Part shown: one piece after another, positions 6,356 to 13,485 of the stretch | How positions within the stretch are numbered: the stretch's first letter is position 1 | How the letters are laid out: the number at the start of each line of letters is the position of its first letter | Assembly: GCA_964521105.1 (NCBI GenBank) | Contig: CAZFPO010000082.1 | Coordinates: forward strand, 1-13,485 | DNA from: JAQUGA01 sp964521105 | Lineage (GTDB): Bacteria > Bacteroidota > Bacteroidia > Bacteroidales > WCHB1-69 | Reading direction: 5' to 3' | DNA length: 13,485 bases | Notes under the pieces: model-generated | Seen by the model: the letters and a program-made list of their open reading frames with translations, nothing else | What the model was told of the DNA's origin: nothing | Database searches by the model: none | Made by a program: the position numbers and the translations under genes

Positions 6356-9046
6356 TTAATTTTTAATCAATTTTACATTATTAACAATCCCAAATGAGTC
6401 TGTAATTTTCATCACATACATACCAGGCTTTAGAAAATCGAGTGAAATATCCTTGAAGTTATCTATTTGAATATATATACTATGAACCATCTCACCCGAA
6501 GTACTATATACTTCAATCAAGTAATTATCAGCTTTATTGCTAACTATACTTAATTTATCATTGAAAGGATTTGGGAAAATGGATAATTTATCAGAATATT
6601 TTGTCAAATTACATGATATTATTTGAGGATCGAAAATCATACTTTCACCGTTAAAATCTGTTTGTTTTAATCGATAATAGACTATACCATCTGGTTTTGA
6701 GTGGTCAATAAAAGAATATTCTTTTAGTTGAGAGCTATTACCGGCACCTTCAATATTTCCAATAGAATAATAATCAACCCCATTTGAGCTTCTTTCAATT
6801 GTAAAAAAATACTGGTTGTTAATTTCAGTTGCAGTTATCCAAGTTAATATAACTTCTTTTTCGGAACATTTTGCATCAAAGCTAACTAATTCTATTGGAA
6901 GGAGGTTGCTTCCGCCTCCAGCCACTCCCCAATTACTCCATCCAGTAGCTCCAATTCTTTTTAACACTGGCGATGCAATGGTACCGGTAGGAGCTACGTG
7001 GGTTCCACTTTCAATCCATAATCCTGCACCAACTCGTTTTACTGCTGTTAATTGACATAAATCATTAATGGTAGCTAAGCCATTTGCAAATAATGTAATA
7101 TCATAAGTTCCACCTGCTAAATCATCGCCATTATCGATTTTCCAGTATCCTTCTTCGCTATACATCGTTACTCTAAATTGTGGGCAACCTCCAGTAGCAG
7201 GAATTAATGGACTATTACCACTATTTTGCCATCCCATTGGAGTTTGAATAAATTGAACCGTTAGCGATCCACCACTTGTAGGTGCAGAAGTATATTCTAT
7301 CAATGTAGGTCGATAATCAGAACCAACAGCGATTGGGAATAATCCAGTTGAATTTCCGCTATTTGTTGAAGCAGCATACCAACGTTTGATTTTTCCATCA
7401 ACCTTGCCTGATACATAGTTAAGCGTTCCGACATTAGAAGTAGATGTTCCAATAACAAGCGTATTTGTTCCAGTAGCAATATCTCCTTGGCTCATTATTA
7501 ATGTGTTTCCAATGTTCAGATTAGAAGACAAAACAATTCCAGATGATTTATCGATATTAAAATTGTAAAAAACAGTATTACCAGCATCAATGGAAGCCAA
7601 TGCGTTACCATCTAAAACTACTGTTCCATTTCGAGGGTTAAAAGCACCTCCATTTAACGTCCAATTACCGGCAATACTCATGTTATAATTTGAGGCACTT
7701 ACATCCCAAGTTCCAGAGTTTAAAATAAAATCAGCATTAATGTCAATTGCACCAGCAAGAGTGGCAGTGCCAGCCGATTTATTTATGGTAACATTATTAA
7801 AATATTTATTTGCACCAATTCCACCTGGGTTAATTAATTGTGCTCCAGATCCATCAAACATTACGGTTGATGTTCCCGCATCGAAAAAACCGTTGGTGGC
7901 ATTGATCGTCCAATTTCTTGCAGAATAAATATCTCTGTTTGAAGTATAGAAAAATCCCCTTGTAACTAAAAAATTTCCGTTAACATCAAGATTATCGGAA
8001 CCAAGATTAATTGCATTAGAAGAAATACCTTTGTTAATTGTTAAATTATAAAAAGCCTTTGAAGCTCCAACTCCGCCTGTATTAATATTCACTGATGCTA
8101 TAGTTCCATCAAGAGTAACAGTTCCTGCCCGAGCGTTAAAACTTCCATTGTTTGTCCAATCTCTAGTAATATTCATTTGAAAATTGGAGGCACTTACATC
8201 CCAAGTTCCATTGGCAATTGTAAAACTTCCATTAATGTCAATATTTCCTGCTAAAGTGGCAGTTTCAGCAGATTTATCTACAACCACATTATAAAATTGC
8301 TTCCCAGCAACAACTCCGCCTGTTGTTATTAGCTGAGCACCTGAACCGTTAAAATAAACAGTTCCTGAACGGGGTGTAAAAGTAGCCGAATTTGTCCAGT
8401 CCCCACCTACATACATCGAATAATTCGTTGCACTTACATCCCAAGTGCCTGATGAAAGTATAAAGTTGCCTAAAATGTCAATATCATAGGATGCTAACGT
8501 AGCAGTACTAGCAGATTTATTTACGGTAACATGATTAAAAGCTTTTCCAACACCAGTTCCTCCACTATTTATAGTTTGAGTTCCACTACCATCAAAAACT
8601 ACAGTCGATGTTCCTGCATTAAAAACTCCATTGGCAGCATTGATAGTCCAATTTCTAAAGACATATAAAGTTCTGTCATTTGCGTTAAAAGTTCCCATAG
8701 TCAAGCTAAAGGATTGGTTTACATCTATATCATCAGCACCTATATCAACTGTTTTTACTGCTGTGGATTTGCTAATTGTTAAATTATAAAATGCTTTACC
8801 TACACCCGTACCTCCTGTTGTTATTGTTGTAGCTGCTGTTCCATCAAAAGTAACTGTTCCAGTTCCTGGTGTAAATGTCCCATTGTTTATCCAATTCCCT
8901 GTAACGTTGATTCCATAATTTGACGCACCTGTGCTTAGTAACTTACTATTATTAATGGTTAAACTTCCATTTACATATATTGCGGAGCCTAAGGTAGCTG
9001 CGTCATCAACAGTTAAATTATAAAAATCCTTTGTCCCAGCACTACT
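6356..9046 (-). CDS. Distal part of interrupted T9SS surface protein: beta repeats and sorting domain
   Basis: This is the continuation, in the same frame, of the long secreted protein encoded at 9047-13420 after a TAG at 9047-9049. The 896 codons are free of stops. There is no ATG in the first 114 codons; the first possible starts are a TTG at 8704 and an ATG at 8698, both inside a repeat unit and without a signal peptide. A free-standing gene is therefore unlikely. Content in order: most of the beta-repeat array, units of about 80 residues with VxFDGSGxQ, GGxGxxKxFYN and GTWDVSASNY signatures; a beta-rich region; a domain opening LPIELVSFDAKC (codons 2174-2276 of the whole frame) typical just before T9SS tails; and a type A sorting domain of about 78 residues (2277-2354) opening LSIFPNPF and closing with KPGMYVMKIT and VKLIKN. 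In the intact protein this tail would direct passage across the outer membrane and cell-surface attachment. It ends in TAA just before a terminator. Confidence 0.75.
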   Translation of the reverse strand, partial: SSAGTKDFYNLTVDDAATLGSAIYVNGSLTINNSKLLSTGASNYGINVTGNWINNGTFTPGTGTVTFDGTAATTITTGGTGVGKAFYNLTISKSTAVKTVDIGADDIDVNQSFSLTMGTFNANDRTLYVFRNWTINAANGVFNAGTSTVVFDGSGTQTINSGGTGVGKAFNHVTVNKSASTATLASYDIDILGNFILSSGTWDVSATNYSMYVGGDWTNSATFTPRSGTVYFNGSGAQLITTGGVVAGKQFYNVVVDKSAETATLAGNIDINGSFTIANGTWDVSASNFQMNITRDWTNNGSFNARAGTVTLDGTIASVNINTGGVGASKAFYNLTINKGISSNAINLGSDNLDVNGNFLVTRGFFYTSNRDIYSARNWTINATNGFFDAGTSTVMFDGSGAQLINPGGIGANKYFNNVTINKSAGTATLAGAIDINADFILNSGTWDVSASNYNMSIAGNWTLNGGAFNPRNGTVVLDGNALASIDAGNTVFYNFNIDKSSGIVLSSNLNIGNTLIMSQGDIATGTNTLVIGTSTSNVGTLNYVSGKVDGKIKRWYAASTNSGNSTGLFPIAVGSDYRPTLIEYTSAPTSGGSLTVQFIQTPMGWQNSGNSPLIPATGGCPQFRVTMYSEEGYWKIDNGDDLAGGTYDITLFANGLATINDLCQLTAVKRVGAGLWIESGTHVAPTGTIASPVLKRIGATGWSNWGVAGGGSNLLPIELVSFDAKCSEKEVILTWITATEINNQYFFTIERSSNGVDYYSIGNIEGAGNSSQLKEYSFIDHSKPDGIVYYRLKQTDFNGESMIFDPQIISCNLTKYSDKLSIFPNPFNDKLSIVSNKADNYLIEVYSTSGEMVHSIYIQIDNFKDISLDFLKPGMYVMKITDSFGIVNNVKLIKN

Positions 9047-9330
9047 CTATGTAATCGTTGAGTTCACTCCATCAAAAATGACAGTACTAGTACCACAAGT
9101 AAATGTTCCAGCTGTATGTGTCCAATTACCAGCGACATAGATAATTTGGCTTCCTACTGTTAAATTGGATTTTATGGTTAAATCATTATCCACATCCACG
9201 TCATTTGTTGTAATAGTGGCATAATTAGCTGATTTGTTTATCACTAAATTATAAAATGAATAACCAACTCCTATACCACCTGTATTTATTGTTTGAAGTC
9301 CTGATCCATTTAGCTCAACAGTTCCTCCGC
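7530..9330 (-). repeat. Tandem beta-repeat array within the surface-protein gene
   Basis: Eight units with a VxFDGxG-type signature start, on the minus strand, at 9319, 9082, 8854, 8602, 8359, 8119, 7864 and 7621, so the period is 228-255 bases (76-85 residues). A ninth, isolated copy starts at 10147. Typical unit: VxFDGSGxQ-INTGG-G-GK-FYN-VTINKSA-TATLAG-IDINGNF-L-SGTWDVSASNY-M-V-G-WTNNG. Units are diverged but share short identical DNA stretches, for example CACTTACATCCCAAGTTCC (plus strand) near 7698 and 8188. This pattern is typical of stacked beta repeats in secreted adhesins. The internal stop codon lies in the second unit of the regular array. Confidence 0.85.
9047..9049 (-). other. In-frame TAG interrupting the surface-protein frame
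   Basis: Codon 1458 of a 2355-codon frame is TAG. The codons before it (TCA ACG ATT ACA) and after it (AGT AGT GCT GGG ACA AAG GAT TTT TAT AAT) match the beta-repeat signature, which normally reads through here (compare INTGGTGVGTKDFYN). One base change from TAT, TAC, CAG or similar would create it. TAG also ends the DUF4412 and VF530 genes, so it is a normal stop here. Confidence 0.95.
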
Positions 9331-12300
9331 CATTATTAAATGTTCCATAATTAGAATAATTCCCTCCAATTTTAAAAATGCCACTTCCCGCATTTAATAT
9401 TGCCGAAGTGTAAGTGGCAGCGCCATTTAAAACAATTCCTGAAACAGTAATTGCCCCATTACCCAAATTAATTATACCGTTTTGAGAATTATAAAGTCTT
9501 CCCCCAATGCTGATGTTGTGATTATTGAAATTCAACGTATTATTATAATTATTTCTAATATCCCCAGAAACTATTAAATCGCTGTTTATGTCTAAAGTAT
9601 TAGATGCTGTATTTTGATTAAAATATATTGTTTTTAAGCATGTCGATGTGTTTGTTGTGGTTATCGTATTACCTGAATTATAAACATATAGAATTCCACC
9701 TGATGTACCTGAAACACTTCCATTGGCTTGAAATTCTTTATTTGCTCCATACCAAAAAATGTGTGCGCTAGAATTATTCATAATTATATTGCACCCGGCA
9801 TCAATAGTTACATTCGAATTTTCGGTTCTAAATCTTACATTCCAAGTGCCACCCGATCCTGTAACCGTTTTATCAGTAACTCCTCTAAAGTAGAACTGAT
9901 ATGCTCCTGAATTTGTACATGTAACGGTTCCTCCATTTGTGGTAATCGTTGACCCATAAACATTTAAAACCCTTGCTGCATCCAAGTTTACAGTTCCTGC
10001 CGATAAGGTTAAATTATTACTTACACGCATGTCGTTGGTAACAAATGTTTTAGTGCCAGTACAATTAAATTCAACATTATAAAAATCCTTCGTTCCAACT
10101 CCAGTTCCACCGGTAATTATGTTGGCATCGCCACCAGCGAAAATAACCATACTTGTGTTTTTCGTAAAAGTTCCACTATTTGTGTAATTTCCATTTATTA
10201 TTAATTCGTTTGAACCCGAAACTACCAAAGTTCCATATTCAATTGTAAGATTATTACATGCAACACTAGTCGTGATTGTTGCATTATTTGATGTACACCC
10301 ATTATCTTTCAAAAACACATTTGAAGAAGAATTTGGGGCAGCACCAGCTAAAGCAAAGTTTGTTCCGTTAAATACCAGCCAATTTGATGCAGTGGTCCAT
10401 TCTGTACTCGTTCCGCCAAACCATGCATAATCACCTGCCGACATTCCTGTTGTAGCGGGTACAGAAACTGAAACAGTTTGTTCAACGTAGGTTGTATTTT
10501 CAAGTCCATCACCATTTTTTGCATAAATACGATAAGTATATGAACCAGGATTTAAACCAGAATGAGTGCATGTTGTAGCCGAACCATTATAGACATCAGA
10601 TGCTGTTGTAGTACAATAAACCCTTACAGAAGTATATGCACCACCAGACCAATCTAACTTAATTGAACCACAGGATGCTGAACTGTTTGTAAAAGAGGTA
10701 ACATCTGCAGCTCTTGTGTACTTACAAGCCGAAAATGATTGAGCACTTTCGTTATTTCCGTTATCTCTTGATTTAACAGTATAACAATATTGAGTATTGG
10801 CACTTAAACCTGTAATAGTTATAGTAGTTCCGGTGATCCATGTGTTAGCTCCAGTACCAGTACCTGTTATATAGTAATCTTTCATGCCCGTTGTAACTGT
10901 TACCGATTTTGTAGGTAAAATAAACATTCTGTCAAACCAAACCGATCCAGCACCTGAAGAACCTCCGTTATTATCTGCCCTTAAAGTTAGATATGCATCT
11001 GTACCAACTACGTTAGTAGATGTTCCCTGAATTAATTCCCATTTTGAAGTAACGGATGACGAAACCGCATCGTATGTGCCACCATAAAAGCTTGTAGAAG
11101 AAGCTGAAAAGAAAAAATAATCTACGGATGGACCGTTAGAATATAACCATCCTCCATATCGATACTGAATTGAATTGTCGGGTATTGCAACCGCATTATG
11201 TTGAGAGACTATTTCCCCGGTAGATTCTTTTAGTATATATCCCGACCTAAAACCTTGAATATACTTGCTGTCATTTATCTTCATAGCACCATCAAAACCA
11301 GGAGCATTGTTCCCAATCGAAGCGTTGTTTTCTTGTGTGCCATATTCAAGCAAATTACTCATGTTCCCCATTGCATCAAAAGAAGTTGGTGAAAAGTAAT
11401 AAGTATTTCCAGCATCTGAAGATCCAGTCCATGATACATCTAATTTAGTCGGATCGCTGTTAACGTTAACAGTTATCCCTGCAGGAACTGTGGGCGATGT
11501 ATTGTCTTTAGCATCGGTATCGCTAATTGATATACGGTTGAATATTGGTGTTAATGTGATTTCTTTCCATGTTGTTGTACCACTGGATGCATTTGTAAAT
11601 GAAACTGTAGAAACAGTTGGTGCAGAACCATAATTATGTTCTCCTAAAAATTTTCCATTAAAAAACACTCGATAATAAGTACCTCTTCTTATAATTCGAA
11701 TGTTTTCAAATTCATTTAACACGGTAGGATAATATACATTTAACTTCTCCGTTCCACCATAATGAATTCGAATGCTTGTAGAATATCTGTCAATATTAAT
11801 AATTCCATCTGACACTTCCCATCCTTCAGTTGGATTTGCTGATTGTTTAACATTAAAATCAAAAACATAATCATCACTTATGCTTGTTGAAATATTGCTT
11901 GGAGCACTCGTTGTTTCAGCAGAGGAATAGCTGCCACCTTTAATCGGAGTATAAGTTCCGCCAGAACTTGTTGATAGAACAAAGCCTTTTCCAACTACCC
12001 CTCCATACATATCGCTAACTACTTCTCTTGAGGATAATGCTCGATTAAATACTTTGATTTCATCTAATTGACCATTAAATGCACCATAATTTCCTCCAGC
12101 ATATTCGTATGGAGCATAAACCGTTGCTCTTCCAGACACTACTCCCGTTGTAACCAAAACACCATTTAGATAAATTGAAGGGATTCTATTATTGTAAACC
12201 ACCATAATATGATTCCACCCAGACCCAATTTCTGCATTATATACCGCTAATGCGGGCATATAACCATCTCCGTGTTCATATACCGAAATCCCATTTGTAC

Positions 12301-13420
12301 CAATACTTAAACCCGATCCTCCATTAGTTCCTCTATGGGAAGGCCAAACCGCATATTTTTGGTTATTTACTCCACCTGTCCCTGTATTATTTTGAGCATC
12401 AATTTCATGTGTTGCAGATGTTTTAAACCATCCTCCGTATGAAAATGTATTAGTTGGTAAATTGGTAGTGCCCGTAATAACTGTAGAAGTAGTTGAATTA
12501 TTTGATGTAATTGCTCCTCCATTTCCAGTACTTCCTGTTGTATAAGTAGCACTATTCATAGTCCCATTATTGGAATTTGGACTCCAATCGTATGCTGTTG
12601 ATCCGCTTCCTTCTTCAAAAGGCAGATAATAAATCAAACCACTAGTACCATCAGTTAAAGAAATATCTACCCGATTGTTTGAATTGTTTTGTGCAGTAAG
12701 TGTATAATTTGGAACTGAAGGCATACTGATTACTGGAGTAAATCGATATACTAGGTTCACTGGAAAATTGCTGGAACTATAAGTAATAGAATTGTTAGCA
12801 GTTGCATAGGATATCGTAGGGGTAGTTCCTGATGTTACACTCAGAAAATGATTCGCTCCTCCTGTTTGATCATTTATGCCAATAGAAGCTGAACCCGAGC
12901 AAGTGGACATGTCTTCGTAACAAAACTCGATGATATTAGATGTTTCGTATAATTTTATTTCAAAGTTTACATAAGAGTCGGTACAGTTATAAGGCCATAA
13001 CATATAATAGAACTCTATAGTTAAAACTCTGTTTGGACTACTGCCTGCTAAAACAAAACCAATGTCGCCATAATCATAATCAGTAGCTAAATCATCCCAC
13101 AATGGAGCAATCACTGGTTTAATACTAGTTGATGCCAAATCATTGGCATAAGAGGATTCAGTATTTGCAAAAGAGATGAATCCATTTGTACTGATGTAAA
13201 ATTGAGTGTAATCGGTTCCGCAATAATTAAACGTAAACCCAATATTTATTGCCGAACTCATATAATCATCATAATCAGCTCCAAAAATGGTTGTTGTTCC
13301 TAACTCGGAAACATAGCCCCTTGTAAAAGATGAGAAATTGTAATTTCTAACATCTTGAGCATTGATACTGTATCCCCAAAAGACTATAATTAAAATCAGA
13401 TAATGATTGTTTTTTTTCAT
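9047..13420 (-). CDS. Secreted LamG/Fn3 adhesin-like protein, N-terminal part
   Basis: 1457 residues up to the TAG. It has a Sec signal peptide (MKKNNHYLILIIVFWGYSINA-Q, cleavage near 21-22). An unassigned beta-rich domain at about 23-230 has YISTNGFISF and APLWDDL, a pattern frequent in secreted proteins of this phylum. A LamG-like jelly roll (262-470) carries YYLPFEEGSG, FSYGGWFKT, GWNHIMVVYNN, YLNGVLV and GQLDEIKVFNRALSS. A second lectin-like region spans about 510-630. Fn3-like stretches lie at about 642-689 and 837-903, separated by a roughly 145-residue block that looks like another jelly roll, and a further Fn3-like domain spans about 904-990. After WFGGTSTEWTTASNW (1000-1014), beta-strand repeats fill the rest. 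It should be exported and bind carbohydrate or matrix, but without the distal part it lacks the T9SS sorting tail. Start ATG at 13420; no TAnnTTTG box is seen in the 65 bases left before the window edge. Confidence 0.85.
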   Translation of the reverse strand: MKKNNHYLILIIVFWGYSINAQDVRNYNFSSFTRGYVSELGTTTIFGADYDDYMSSAINIGFTFNYCGTDYTQFYISTNGFISFANTESSYANDLASTSIKPVIAPLWDDLATDYDYGDIGFVLAGSSPNRVLTIEFYYMLWPYNCTDSYVNFEIKLYETSNIIEFCYEDMSTCSGSASIGINDQTGGANHFLSVTSGTTPTISYATANNSITYSSSNFPVNLVYRFTPVISMPSVPNYTLTAQNNSNNRVDISLTDGTSGLIYYLPFEEGSGSTAYDWSPNSNNGTMNSATYTTGSTGNGGAITSNNSTTSTVITGTTNLPTNTFSYGGWFKTSATHEIDAQNNTGTGGVNNQKYAVWPSHRGTNGGSGLSIGTNGISVYEHGDGYMPALAVYNAEIGSGWNHIMVVYNNRIPSIYLNGVLVTTGVVSGRATVYAPYEYAGGNYGAFNGQLDEIKVFNRALSSREVVSDMYGGVVGKGFVLSTSSGGTYTPIKGGSYSSAETTSAPSNISTSISDDYVFDFNVKQSANPTEGWEVSDGIINIDRYSTSIRIHYGGTEKLNVYYPTVLNEFENIRIIRRGTYYRVFFNGKFLGEHNYGSAPTVSTVSFTNASSGTTTWKEITLTPIFNRISISDTDAKDNTSPTVPAGITVNVNSDPTKLDVSWTGSSDAGNTYYFSPTSFDAMGNMSNLLEYGTQENNASIGNNAPGFDGAMKINDSKYIQGFRSGYILKESTGEIVSQHNAVAIPDNSIQYRYGGWLYSNGPSVDYFFFSASSTSFYGGTYDAVSSSVTSKWELIQGTSTNVVGTDAYLTLRADNNGGSSGAGSVWFDRMFILPTKSVTVTTGMKDYYITGTGTGANTWITGTTITITGLSANTQYCYTVKSRDNGNNESAQSFSACKYTRAADVTSFTNSSASCGSIKLDWSGGAYTSVRVYCTTTASDVYNGSATTCTHSGLNPGSYTYRIYAKNGDGLENTTYVEQTVSVSVPATTGMSAGDYAWFGGTSTEWTTASNWLVFNGTNFALAGAAPNSSSNVFLKDNGCTSNNATITTSVACNNLTIEYGTLVVSGSNELIINGNYTNSGTFTKNTSMVIFAGGDANIITGGTGVGTKDFYNVEFNCTGTKTFVTNDMRVSNNLTLSAGTVNLDAARVLNVYGSTITTNGGTVTCTNSGAYQFYFRGVTDKTVTGSGGTWNVRFRTENSNVTIDAGCNIIMNNSSAHIFWYGANKEFQANGSVSGTSGGILYVYNSGNTITTTNTSTCLKTIYFNQNTASNTLDINSDLIVSGDIRNNYNNTLNFNNHNISIGGRLYNSQNGIINLGNGAITVSGIVLNGAATYTSAILNAGSGIFKIGGNYSNYGTFNNGGGTVELNGSGLQTINTGGIGVGYSFYNLVINKSANYATITTNDVDVDNDLTIKSNLTVGSQIIYVAGNWTHTAGTFTCGTSTVIFDGVNSTIT

Positions 13421-13485
13421 GTGTATATAATTTTATAGAGGTCATCGCTTAGCTACATATTATTTGCTGATGGGTAATATTGTCG

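Noticed and set aside
6124..6366. Plus-strand 80-codon open frame
   Set aside because: It runs through the SNF2 promoter and straight through the terminator hairpin at 6311-6342, has no recognisable domain, and its composition looks like translated non-coding AT-rich DNA.
7530..9330. CRISPR-like or satellite DNA repeat
   Set aside because: The repeats are in-frame, diverged at the DNA level and conserved at the protein level, with a period of about 240 bases. They are protein repeats of an adhesin.
6356..13420. Alternative genetic code in which TAG is read as an amino acid
   Set aside because: TAG is the natural end of the DUF4412 gene (796-798) and of the VF530 gene (1984-1986), at the expected family lengths. 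No other long frame here contains internal TAG.

Overview
The window is AT-rich chromosomal DNA from a member of the Bacteroidota. Four things point there: a C-terminal sorting domain of the type IX secretion system (T9SS) at the end of the large surface protein (reverse complement of about 6359-6592); Bacteroidota-style promoters with TTTG at -33 and TAnnTTTG at -7 (1628-1660, 6134-6165 and 1694-1727); Sec signal peptides that end in A-Q; and families common in this phylum (DUF4412, VF530). No rRNA, tRNA, CRISPR array or insertion sequence was seen.

Layout, left to right. Positions 2-31 hold an intrinsic terminator for a plus-strand gene that lies mostly outside the window. A two-gene minus-strand operon follows: a secreted DUF4412 protein (796-1605), then, two bases downstream, a membrane protein with a Cys-rich secreted head and a DUF4405-like, His-bearing membrane domain (98-793). 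Diverging from it is a small VF530-family DNA-binding protein (1747-1986). The gap 1987-2225 carries two copies of a palindrome-containing repeat. On the minus strand, 2226-5930 encodes a 1234-residue SNF2-family ATPase with two N-terminal SWIM zinc fingers. Its predicted promoter lies about 200 bases upstream, and the leader has striking inverted repeats that could form alternative structures.

The right half (6356-13420, minus strand) is one 2355-codon reading frame for a giant secreted adhesin-like protein: signal peptide, N-terminal beta domain, LamG lectin fold, Fn3-like domains, about nine beta repeats of roughly 80 residues, and a T9SS sorting domain. It is cut by a single in-frame TAG at 9047-9049 (codon 1458), with the frame fully open on both sides. 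As read, the N-terminal product is secreted without its sorting signal, and the distal part has the sorting signal but no start or signal peptide. This is either a recent nonsense mutation, a sequence error, or a readthrough site. TAG ends two other genes here, so general recoding is unlikely.

The genes do not form an obvious shared pathway. The clearest functional unit is the DUF4412/DUF4405-like operon (envelope, possibly redox). The SNF2 gene and the surface protein each appear to be transcribed alone. I found no convincing new multi-gene system. The best leads are the amber-interrupted T9SS protein, the structured SNF2 leader, and the Cys-rich membrane operon.
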